Assembly (NCBI GenBank): GCA_002331485.1
Contig: DCYS01000007.1
Coordinates: forward strand, 1 to 64,000
Direction of reading: 5' to 3'
Length of the DNA: 64,000 bases
DNA from: Flavobacteriales bacterium UBA2104
Lineage (GTDB): Bacteria > Bacteroidota > Bacteroidia > Flavobacteriales_D > Crocinitomicaceae
Translations under genes and position numbers: made by a program
The notes under the pieces: generated by a model
The model's database searches: none
What the model was told of the DNA's origin: nothing
The model's input: the letters and a program-made list of their open reading frames with translations, nothing else
Shown: piece after piece, positions 18,001 through 25,048 of the stretch
How positions within the stretch are numbered: position 1 is the first letter of the stretch
Layout: the number at the start of each line of letters is the position of its first letter

Positions 18001-19217
18001 TGATAAAGCATAAATATTTGTCTAGTTATCAGGAAAATATAGACTGGCTATTTAACCAGTTCCCCGCGTTTCAGAAAGTTGGTCAATCTGCATATAAACC
18101 AACACTTGATAATACAAGAACACTGATTGCCCAGTTTGAGGTTATTCTAGAAAAGCTACAGTTTGTTCATGTTGCTGGGACCAATGGAAAAGGAACAACA
18201 GCTTCAATTATTGCAAGTACATTTACAGAGGCAGGGCTTAAAACAGGACTATTTACTTCCCCACATATTAATGATTTCAGGGAACGGATTCGAATTGATG
18301 GTGAAATGATCTTACAAAATAAAGTGAATCATTTTATTGAAACTGTACGTGAACTAGACTTTCAGATCAGACCCTCATTTTTTGAAATAACCTGGGTAAT
18401 GGCATTACTTCATTTCCAGCAAGAAAAATGTGATGCTATTGTTGTAGAAACTGGATTGGGAGGTCGGCTTGATGCGACTAATGTAATCACTCCATTGATT
18501 AGTGTTATAACGAATATCGGTCTGGACCACACCGCGATACTTGGAGATACATTGGGTCAGATAGCAATGGAGAAGGCTGGGATAATTAAAGAAAACATCC
18601 CTGTTGTAATCGGACAAACAACCGCAGATACATTACCCGTTTTTAAGCAGTTCTCTGATAATCGGAATTCTCCCATGTTTTTAGCAGATTTAGATAATAC
18701 CAACACCACATTTGAAGTAAACAAAAAGATCGCTCAAACAGCATTACAACGAGTTAAACTTGATGGATATTATTTCGATGAAAGCGTATTTGATAGAGCT
18801 TTAAAAAATCTAATCAGTAATACTGGTTTTAGAGGAAGGTTTCAAACCATTCAAAAAGATCCATTAACAATCGTTGATGCCGCTCATAATATTGACGGAG
18901 TAACACGATTGGTTAAGGATGTAGCTAGTTTATACAAGACTAAGAAAATCACAGCAGTTTACGGAGCTTCAAACGATAAAGATATTGAAGAGATATTGAA
19001 GCTAATACCTGAGGATTGGAATGTGATCTTTACAGAATTTAAGAACAGTCGAAGTCATTCACTAGAGAGATTTAGAAATGTTGCAAAGCATTTTAAATTC
19101 GATGCCAAATTCTATACAAATTCTACAGAGGCCCTTGATCATGCTCAATCCGCTAATAATAAGGATGATGTAATCTTGATATTTGGCAGCTTTTTCTTGT
19201 TGGAAGAAATAATTTAA
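18000..19217 (+). CDS. folC: Bifunctional folylpolyglutamate/dihydrofolate synthase
   Basis: A 405-residue Mur-ligase-family enzyme that adds glutamate to dihydropteroate and to folates. The P-loop VHVAGTNGKGTTASIIAS, the folate-site segment GLFTSPHINDFRERIRIDG, VVETGLGGRLDATNVI and the C-terminal IVDAAHNIDGVTRL are diagnostic. Translation starts at a GTG that overlaps the previous TAG by one base, giving a natural N-terminus (MIKHKYLSSYQENIDWLFNQFP); the tight coupling suggests it is the last gene of the exbB-exbD-tonB transcript. No clear terminator follows before the tRNA promoter at 19237. Confidence 0.93.
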   Translation: MIKHKYLSSYQENIDWLFNQFPAFQKVGQSAYKPTLDNTRTLIAQFEVILEKLQFVHVAGTNGKGTTASIIASTFTEAGLKTGLFTSPHINDFRERIRIDGEMILQNKVNHFIETVRELDFQIRPSFFEITWVMALLHFQQEKCDAIVVETGLGGRLDATNVITPLISVITNIGLDHTAILGDTLGQIAMEKAGIIKENIPVVIGQTTADTLPVFKQFSDNRNSPMFLADLDNTNTTFEVNKKIAQTALQRVKLDGYYFDESVFDRALKNLISNTGFRGRFQTIQKDPLTIVDAAHNIDGVTRLVKDVASLYKTKKITAVYGASNDKDIEEILKLIPEDWNVIFTEFKNSRSHSLERFRNVAKHFKFDAKFYTNSTEALDHAQSANNKDDVILIFGSFFLLEEII

Positions 19218-19236
19218 TTTTTTTTCAAAATATTGC

Positions 19237-19266
19237 TTGCAGGTTTGAAAATACCACTTATATTTG
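19237..19266 (+). promoter_or_regulatory. Promoter of the tRNA-Val region
   Basis: TTG (19237-19239), 19 bases, TATATTTG (19259-19266). Transcription would begin a few bases later, upstream of both the degenerate tRNA-Val-like unit and the intact tRNA-Val. The following leader has GCAGT (19272-19276) and ACTGC (19299-19303) able to pair. Confidence 0.6.
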
Positions 19267-19309
19267 CACCCGCAGTTCGCACAACGGTGCAATAAAACAC
19301 TGCAAGGAT

Positions 19310-19419
19310 GGGCTCTTAGCTCAGTTGGTCCCTGACGAAGCATTGCTTGTCAGGATGCTGATCCAAAGCATCAGCATCAGAGCACTTAACAAAGTACTCT
19401 CGATCGCTAGCAAGTCCCA
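19310..19419 (+). pseudogene. Degenerate tRNA-Val-like unit with a two-hairpin insert
   Basis: The first 20 bases (GGGCTCTTAGCTCAGTTGGT) are identical to the intact tRNA-Val at 19431, and TCAGAGCAC at 19377-19385 matches its next nine bases. Between them, at the position of the D-loop, 47 extra bases (19330-19376) fold into two hairpins: CCTGAC/GTCAGG with inner AAGC/GCTT (19331-19354) and ATGCTGAT/ATCAGCAT (19355-19377). After the D arm the similarity fades: a third hairpin AGAG-ACTT/AAGT-CTCT (19379-19400) stands where the anticodon arm should be, and no T arm is recognisable, though the unit ends in GTCCCA. It cannot be a normal tRNA. It is either a tRNA pseudogene rebuilt by rearrangement or a structured RNA borrowing a tRNA 5' end. 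Confidence 0.6.
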
Positions 19420-19430
19420 AAATTTAAAGA

Positions 19431-19505
19431 GGGCTCTTAGCTCAGTTGGTTCAGAGCACCTGCCTTACAAGCAGGGGGTCACTGGTTCGAATCCAGTAGG
19501 GCCCA
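19431..19505 (+). tRNA. tRNA-Val (anticodon TAC)
   Basis: A complete 75-base cloverleaf: acceptor GGGCTCT / AGGGCCC with discriminator A, D arm GCTC/GAGC, anticodon stem CCTGC/GCAGG around loop CTTACAA (anticodon TAC at 19466-19468, reading GTA/GTG), and a T arm with GGTTCGAATCC. The CCA end is not encoded. It is followed after 8 bases by a terminator. Confidence 0.95.
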
Positions 19506-19586
19506 CAAAAATGAAGCTCGACACGAAAGTGTCGGGCTTTTTTTTGTTTGGGCATCACTGAATGAGAACCATCGAACCGAGACGAA
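19490..19586 (+). repeat. 97-base direct repeat, copy 1 (tRNA-Val tail plus terminator)
   Basis: Begins in the T arm of tRNA-Val (AATCCAGTAGGGCCCA), contains the terminator, and continues through GTTTGGGCATCACTGAATGAGAA. The second copy is at 19628-19724, displaced by 138 bases, with only a few mismatches. Confidence 0.88.
19514..19545 (+). terminator. Terminator after tRNA-Val
   Basis: Stem AAGCTCGACAC / GTGTCGGGCTT closed by a GAAA tetraloop and followed by T. An almost identical copy lies at 19653-19684. Confidence 0.88.
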
Positions 19587-19627
19587 TTTATGAGACGAGT
19601 TCACAACCGGAATGAAATGGAGGGCGT

Positions 19628-19724
19628 AATCCAGTAGGGCCCACAAAAAATTAAGCTCGACACGAAAGTGTCGGGCTTTTTTTGTTTGGGCATCACTGAA
19701 TGAGAATCATGGAACCGAGATGAA
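19628..19724 (+). repeat. 97-base direct repeat, copy 2 (orphan tRNA-Val tail plus terminator)
   Basis: Repeats the last 16 bases of tRNA-Val, the terminator (stem at 19653-19673 plus flanks, then T) and the following 40 bases, but has no tRNA body upstream; the 41 bases between the copies show no tRNA. It may be the remnant of a deleted tandem tRNA-Val, or an att-like duplication left by an element that integrated at the tRNA 3' end. No integrase gene is present. Confidence 0.8.
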
Positions 19725-19943
19725 GAATAACTTTGATTTTGAATCAAAATAACGCCCAATTATTTTTAAAATAAAATTTTTCGGTATTCCATTTTTATTC
19801 CTGAATTTTTATTTAAATTTGCACTCGCTTTTAAAGAGTGGTTTGAAATAGAAGAAATAGTAAATAACGATTTATTAGAATTTCTTCAAGTCAAAAATAC
19901 TGTTGATTATTATTGATTCAGTATTAAACGCTGAAAAGCAACT

Positions 19944-20028
19944 GCGGATGTGGTGAAATTGGTAGACACGCTAGACTTAGGATCTAGTGCCGCGAGGCGT
20001 GTGGGTTCGACTCCCTCCATCCGCACCA
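19944..20028 (+). tRNA. tRNA-Leu (anticodon TAG)
   Basis: A class II tRNA of 85 bases: acceptor GCGGATG / CATCCGC with discriminator A, D arm with TGGTGAAATTGGTAGACACG, anticodon stem CTAGA/TCTAG around loop CTTAGGA (anticodon TAG), a short variable arm (TGCCGCGAGGCG) and T arm GGGTTCGACTCCC. CCA is encoded at 20026-20028, unlike the tRNA-Val. A possible -7 box TAAATTTG lies at 19814-19821 without a clear -33. Confidence 0.95.
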
Positions 20029-20037
20029 ATTTAAAAG

Positions 20038-20067
20038 TGGTATGAGTTTAGGCTTATACCATTTTTT
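20038..20067 (+). terminator. Terminator after tRNA-Leu
   Basis: Stem TGGTAT / ATACCA (with possible extra pairs) followed by six T, directly after the tRNA. Confidence 0.65.
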
Positions 20068-20114
20068 GTTTGAACATATTTGTGATTAAATTTTAAGTGC
20101 AATTCAATTAAGTT

Positions 20115-21476
20115 ATGGACGTAACATTAGAGAAAATTGATGATCTGAATGCCTTATTGAAGGTGAAGGTTGAGAAGAAAGATTATCAAGAAAAAGTAGA
20201 CGAGACCTTAAAAAATTATAGAAAGCAGGCAAATATTCCTGGTTTCCGTAAGGGAAAAGTTCCTATGGGAATGATCAAAAAGCAATACGGTCAGTCTGTT
20301 CTTGCAGAAGAATTGAATAAACAAGTTAGCGAAGCGCTATACAAATACATCGATGAGCAGGAGTTTGAGGTTTTAGGGAATCCACTTCCTAAACAAGATG
20401 AAGAAGTTAAAGGTGACTTTAATAATCCTGAGACTTTTGAATTTACTTACGAGATCGGAATTACACCAGAGGTTGATGTTAAACTATCTGGTCGTAATAA
20501 ATATGAGTATACCAAGGTAAAGGTTGATGATAAATTGGTTGATAAGCAATTGGAAGACCTTACTCGTAGATATGGTAAACTTGTTTCTGGAGAAAAAGTA
20601 GGTGAGAAAGACATGGTTCTTGGTCAGTTCGTAGAACTTGATGAAGATGGAAAGATCAAGGAAGGTGGAATTATGAACAGCTCTACTATCTCTCTTGAAT
20701 TCATTGAAAAGAAAACTGTAAAGAAAAAGCTTATTGGTAAGAAGCCTGGAGATAAAGTTACAGTTAATCCATTTGATGTTTCTAGAGGAGGAAATGATAC
20801 CGCTTCAATGCTCGGAATCAAAGAAGAAGAGCTAGATAACATTTCTGATAAATTCGAATTGACGATCAATGAAGTGAAGGTGATGGAACCAGCTGAATTG
20901 AATCAGGAATTGTTCGATAAACTTTTTGGAGAAGGAAATGTAAAGTCAGAAAAAGAAATGCGTGAGCGTATTGTTAAAGATCTTGAACAAATGTTTGAGA
21001 AGGATAGTGATAAGATCTTAACGCGTCGAGTTTCAAATGACTTGATAGAGAAAACGAAAATTGATCTTCCTGATGAATTCTTGAAAAGATGGATACATGC
21101 TTCTCAGCAGGAGCCTGTAACTATGGAGGCAATTGAAAAGGATTACCCAAATTACCAGAAAGGTTTGAAATGGCAATTGATCCAAAATCAGATCTTCAAG
21201 GATAATGGAATCAAGATCGAACAAGATGAGGCACTAAACTATACTAAAGGTTTACTTATTAACCAGTATGCTCAGTATGGTATGCCTGCTCCTGAAGAAG
21301 CAGAATTAAATCAAGCTGCTCAGCAAGTTCTTGGAAATCAAAAAGAGTCTCAGCAAATATTTGATATGTTAGCTGAAGAAAAAATGACGAATTTCTTTAA
21401 GGAAACAGTAAAGCTTAAAGACAAAGAGGTTGATTACGATGAGTACGTTAAGATCGCTGAAGATAGTAACGCATAA
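20115..21476 (+). CDS. tig: Trigger factor
   Basis: A 453-residue ribosome-associated chaperone with peptidyl-prolyl isomerase fold, binding nascent chains at the exit tunnel. The N-terminal ribosome-docking signature IPGFRKGKVPMGMIKKQYG (about residues 39-57) is intact; the middle FKBP-like domain (about 150-245) is present but divergent, and the C-terminal helical arms follow. As in many Bacteroidota the isomerase domain is poorly conserved, so catalytic activity is uncertain. It is a single gene ended by a strong terminator at 21496; clpP and clpX, often next to tig in other phyla, are absent. Confidence 0.93.
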   Translation: MDVTLEKIDDLNALLKVKVEKKDYQEKVDETLKNYRKQANIPGFRKGKVPMGMIKKQYGQSVLAEELNKQVSEALYKYIDEQEFEVLGNPLPKQDEEVKGDFNNPETFEFTYEIGITPEVDVKLSGRNKYEYTKVKVDDKLVDKQLEDLTRRYGKLVSGEKVGEKDMVLGQFVELDEDGKIKEGGIMNSSTISLEFIEKKTVKKKLIGKKPGDKVTVNPFDVSRGGNDTASMLGIKEEELDNISDKFELTINEVKVMEPAELNQELFDKLFGEGNVKSEKEMRERIVKDLEQMFEKDSDKILTRRVSNDLIEKTKIDLPDEFLKRWIHASQQEPVTMEAIEKDYPNYQKGLKWQLIQNQIFKDNGIKIEQDEALNYTKGLLINQYAQYGMPAPEEAELNQAAQQVLGNQKESQQIFDMLAEEKMTNFFKETVKLKDKEVDYDEYVKIAEDSNA

Positions 21477-21495
21477 TTAATCAGATAAGAATTGG

Positions 21496-21530
21496 AACGC
21501 CTCGTGAAAAAATCACGGGGCGTTTTTTTT
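21496..21530 (+). terminator. Terminator after tig
   Basis: Stem AACGCCTCGTGA / TCACGGGGCGTT with a five-A loop and a T8 run. Confidence 0.92.
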
Positions 21531-21536
21531 GATGAA

Positions 21537-21569
21537 TTGAATTTTCAATCTATCAAATTTATATCTTTG
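21537..21569 (+). promoter_or_regulatory. Promoter of hldD
   Basis: TTG (21537-21539), 22 bases, TATCTTTG (21562-21569); the ATG at 21590 follows 20 bases later. Confidence 0.6.
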
Positions 21570-21589
21570 CCACGATTAAAAATTTAAGC

Positions 21590-22555
21590 ATGATCGTAGT
21601 TACCGGAGCAGCAGGTTTTATAGGGAGTTGTCTAGTGAGTAGACTTAATGATTTAGGGATAACTCACATTACAATAGTTGATGATTTTTCAAATACTGAT
21701 AAAGAGCATAACCTCGTAGGGAAAAAGTATTCTCAACGCATTGATAGAGGTGCTTTTATCAACTGGTTGAAATCAAATGGTGACAATGTAGAGTTTGTTT
21801 ATCACATCGGTGCAAGAACAGATACTGCCGAATTCGATAAAGCGATCTTCGACGAATTGAATCTTAACTACTCAAAGGATGTATGGAAATGGTGTACTCA
21901 TTATAAGATTCCTTTGGTTTATGCAAGTTCTGCAGCAACTTACGGACTCGGTGAGCACGGATATAAAGATGATCATAAGATCGTTGATAAGCTTAAGCCT
22001 TTAAATCCTTATGGTGACTCAAAGAATGATTTTGATAAATGGGTATTAAATCAACATACTAAACCTCCTTTTTGGGCTGGATTGAAATTCTTCAATGTTT
22101 ATGGACCAAATGAATACCATAAAGGAAGAATGGCCTCTGTAATTCTTCATGCATTCCGTCAGATCAATAGAACTGGTGAAATGAAACTGTTTAGATCTCA
22201 TAATCCTGAGTTTGAAGATGGAAAACAGAAGAGAGACTTTATATATGTGAAAGATGTTGTGAATATCTGCTATTTCTTGATGGACAAGAAGCCTGAAAGT
22301 GGATTATATAATGTTGGTTCTGGAAAAGCACGTACCTTCCTTGATCTCACGAATAATACATTCGATTCAATGAATCGGGAAAGAAAAGTTTCTTTCATCG
22401 ATACTCCTGAAGATATTCGGGATAAGTATCAATACTTTACTGAAGCGAGTATCAATAAATTGATATCAGCGGGTTATCAAAAAGGTTTCCATACGCTGGA
22501 ACAAGGAGTAAGTGACTACGTTGAGAATTACTTGATGGACCACAAATATTATTAG
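21590..22555 (+). CDS. hldD: ADP-L-glycero-D-manno-heptose 6-epimerase
   Basis: A 321-residue short-chain-dehydrogenase-like epimerase that converts ADP-D-glycero- to ADP-L-glycero-D-manno-heptose for the LPS inner core. The Rossmann motif VTGAAGFIGSCLV is at the very N-terminus; YGDSKNDFD contains the catalytic Tyr-x-x-x-Lys, and FFNVYGPNEYHKGRMASV plus the C-terminal DIRDKYQYFTEA are specific to HldD/RfaD. It converges on the O-antigen-ligase-like gene, their ends overlapping by four bases. Context with a Wzz-like gene supports a role in surface polysaccharide. Confidence 0.93.
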   Translation: MIVVTGAAGFIGSCLVSRLNDLGITHITIVDDFSNTDKEHNLVGKKYSQRIDRGAFINWLKSNGDNVEFVYHIGARTDTAEFDKAIFDELNLNYSKDVWKWCTHYKIPLVYASSAATYGLGEHGYKDDHKIVDKLKPLNPYGDSKNDFDKWVLNQHTKPPFWAGLKFFNVYGPNEYHKGRMASVILHAFRQINRTGEMKLFRSHNPEFEDGKQKRDFIYVKDVVNICYFLMDKKPESGLYNVGSGKARTFLDLTNNTFDSMNRERKVSFIDTPEDIRDKYQYFTEASINKLISAGYQKGFHTLEQGVSDYVENYLMDHKYY

Positions 22556-24012
22556 TCCACTAATTTTTGTTCTCTTTCTTTTCGAAGCATGATCTCAATT
22601 CCTATGATCATTGCACATGCACCATATACCGGAATTGAGGCTTTGTCCGTGTCTAGATAGTTATTTAATAATCCATGGAAAAAATAAGTGCTCATGGAAA
22701 GGATTGTCGCCAACAAAAGTAGTCTCAGTTCTTTTCGATCAGGATATTTTGCTTTTAGCTTTATGTAAAGTAAGATCCCATGTGCAAAAAGTGCACTCAC
22801 AAATGCGATCATTGCGAATAATCCAAACACTCCCATTTCCGCTAGCGGACCCAGAAATTCGGAGTGAGCATTACCCATGTCACCGAAATTGGTAGAGATA
22901 ATCGTTAGGTTTTCGGGATCTTGATATGGTGCATATTCAAACGCATAAGTCGCAGGACCAAAACCGAAAACTGGGCGATCATAAAACATCGCTATAGCGG
23001 CGTCCCATCTATTTAGTCGTTCGAGGTTTGAAGCATCTGAGGTAATATTTGCTGCAGATTGAAGTCGCTCGTCAAACGCAGTAGTCGTATGTTCCTGCTT
23101 GTTTCGGGCTAACTCCATTTCAATCTTACTCCAAAAAATAAGTACAAGTGCAAGTATGGAAATTCCAATTGCAAATAGGTACTTGAACTTGACCTTAAAA
23201 CGAATGAATAGCCATACTACCCCTGCAAAAACGACACTCAACCATGCTCCTCTTGTATAACTAAAATAGAGACCTATAACTGTGATCACGAGCATAGAGA
23301 TCAAGGTGAGATGAACAAGTGGTGAATTATTCTTGCCAAAGAAAAGACCAATGATGAAAAATAAACTCATTGCAACAGCGGCTCCATAGATGGTATGGTC
23401 TTTAAAAAAGGGTGACATCACCCAGTGACCTTCCTCTTCACCAAATCCATAACCTGAATGCCGAACCAGTGTAAATAAGATCACGATCGTCATTCCGATA
23501 GAGTAGAGCCAGAGAAATTTAGAGATGTTGGCTTCTTTTTGAAAAAGCTTAACTCCAATAAATAAGATGGGAATGATATACCAAAGTTTCATCAATAGAA
23601 ACTTAAACGATACAGCTGGGTTTGAACTTGTGATAGAAGTCATGAAAACCCACAAGAGATAAAATCCTAATGCCAGTGTTATAGGATGCCTCCAGAAATA
23701 CTTACTCAAATATGGGGTTTGGATCTGTCTAAGTATCATTAGGATCATCAAACCAAACAATATAGGTTCGGTAGGGACGAATAAGCCTATTTTCCCCGCT
23801 GTAAATTCCTCAAGATTTACAGAGAGTGGAGTAAGCAGGACTGTGATCAAAAAAGCAGTGTTCGTTTGGTAAATACCTATATAGGCTATTGCCAGAACAA
23901 GGGGGAGAGCACTCAAATAGTAATTATCCTGAAAGAATAAATAAGAATTAGCTCCTAAAAAAAGAAGCACAAGTAGGATTACCCAAGAGTTATCTTTTAC
24001 CCAGCTCAACAA
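22552..24012 (-). CDS. O-antigen ligase/polymerase-like membrane protein
   Basis: A 486-residue inner-membrane protein with about a dozen hydrophobic helices and a large periplasmic loop (about residues 300-385), in which the Wzy_C/WaaL-type motif RPVFGFGPATYAFEYA and GNAHSEFLGPLAEMGVFGL appear. The His in NAHSEFL and nearby Arg residues match the conserved loop of ligases that join polymerised O-antigen to lipid A-core. WaaL and Wzy polymerases cannot be separated by eye. It starts two bases after the stop of the Wzz-like gene upstream, so the two form an operon for long-chain surface glycan. Confidence 0.8.
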   Translation of the reverse strand: MLSWVKDNSWVILLVLLFLGANSYLFFQDNYYLSALPLVLAIAYIGIYQTNTAFLITVLLTPLSVNLEEFTAGKIGLFVPTEPILFGLMILMILRQIQTPYLSKYFWRHPITLALGFYLLWVFMTSITSSNPAVSFKFLLMKLWYIIPILFIGVKLFQKEANISKFLWLYSIGMTIVILFTLVRHSGYGFGEEEGHWVMSPFFKDHTIYGAAVAMSLFFIIGLFFGKNNSPLVHLTLISMLVITVIGLYFSYTRGAWLSVVFAGVVWLFIRFKVKFKYLFAIGISILALVLIFWSKIEMELARNKQEHTTTAFDERLQSAANITSDASNLERLNRWDAAIAMFYDRPVFGFGPATYAFEYAPYQDPENLTIISTNFGDMGNAHSEFLGPLAEMGVFGLFAMIAFVSALFAHGILLYIKLKAKYPDRKELRLLLLATILSMSTYFFHGLLNNYLDTDKASIPVYGACAMIIGIEIMLRKEREQKLVD

Positions 24013-24013
24013 A

Positions 24014-25006
24014 TTAAGCAGCTTTCTTGATTTCTTTAAGTCGCTGACGGATCAACATAACAATGATCGCGAAGAATAAAGCAGAAAAAGTGATCACGAG
24101 AACAATGATCGATCGCTTTGGTTTAGCCTTCTTATCAGAAGCTACAGCCCATTCAACGACGAATTTATGATTGAAATTCTCCCGGGCATCCGACTCAGCT
24201 TGTTCGTAAGCAACCTCCTGTTCAGTAAGCTTCTCAATTCGAAACTCTCTCAAGTCAGCTAAGGCATCGTAACGAGCTCCATACTTTAGGTTTACATCGA
24301 TCTTATCTTTAAAGAATTTTTTATCCTCAGAGGTCTTTGACTCATTCAACGCTGAGAAAAGATTCGCACGTGCTTCGGCATTAACAACTCCCATTGAAGA
24401 TAAACTGTCCATTTCTGCGATCAATTTCTTTTGTTCGTTATTAAGCTGTTCAAGCTTTCTTTTGTTTACTTCATAAGCTGGGATCGTTCGCTCCTTGATC
24501 AATTCATTCTTAACTGTATCGATCAATTGTACGATCTTATTAGCGATTTCAGCAGCCAACTGAGGATCTTTATCAAGCACAGAGATCTCAATGGAACCGT
24601 ATCGAGTTCTTTCAAAACTGATATGATTCTCATATGCTTTCCCAAGTTTGTGATGGAAATTTTCATCTTCTCGATCGATCTCATAAACTTTAGGTAGGTC
24701 GAACTTTTCGATCACCCTATTTCGAATTCTAGAGGACTTTAAAATTTGGATCAGTTGTTCGGCATGTTCTTCTTCACCAAAGTCCATCGAGCTTGCCTTT
24801 GCATTTCGCTGTTCACTGAATGAAACTGTACTTGTAGCTGCCGGGAATACGATAGCATTCGATTCATATAATACAGGTAACAAAAATGAGATTACAATTG
24901 ATGCAATTCCAGCGATTAGACCTGTTAGAAACAATACCTTTCTTTTTTTCCAAAGAAAAACAAGTAGTTCGTTAGTTGCTTTATTCGTTTTTTTCTCTTC
25001 CATCAT
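24014..25006 (-). CDS. Wzz-type chain-length determinant protein
   Basis: A 330-residue inner-membrane polysaccharide co-polymerase. Helix 1 at about residues 18-40 (VLFLTGLIAGIASIVISFLLP) and helix 2 at about 298-318 (SIIVLVITFSALFFAIIVMLI) frame a periplasmic coiled-coil domain (about 165-280), and the Pro-rich KKAKPKRS motif precedes helix 2 as in the Wzz family. There is no C-terminal tyrosine kinase, so it is the Wzz rather than the BY-kinase type. It is the first gene of the pair with the O-antigen-ligase-like gene and probably sets the length of its glycan. Confidence 0.85.
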   Translation of the reverse strand: MMEEKKTNKATNELLVFLWKKRKVLFLTGLIAGIASIVISFLLPVLYESNAIVFPAATSTVSFSEQRNAKASSMDFGEEEHAEQLIQILKSSRIRNRVIEKFDLPKVYEIDREDENFHHKLGKAYENHISFERTRYGSIEISVLDKDPQLAAEIANKIVQLIDTVKNELIKERTIPAYEVNKRKLEQLNNEQKKLIAEMDSLSSMGVVNAEARANLFSALNESKTSEDKKFFKDKIDVNLKYGARYDALADLREFRIEKLTEQEVAYEQAESDARENFNHKFVVEWAVASDKKAKPKRSIIVLVITFSALFFAIIVMLIRQRLKEIKKAA

Positions 25007-25048
25007 AAATTAGTTATTCGAATAACTCGATAGCAGGCTATTTATTGT

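Noticed and set aside
19325..19561. ORF of 78 codons on the plus strand across the tRNA-Val region
   Set aside because: It runs through the degenerate unit, the intact tRNA-Val and its terminator, and has no recognisable product; it is a chance reading of RNA genes.
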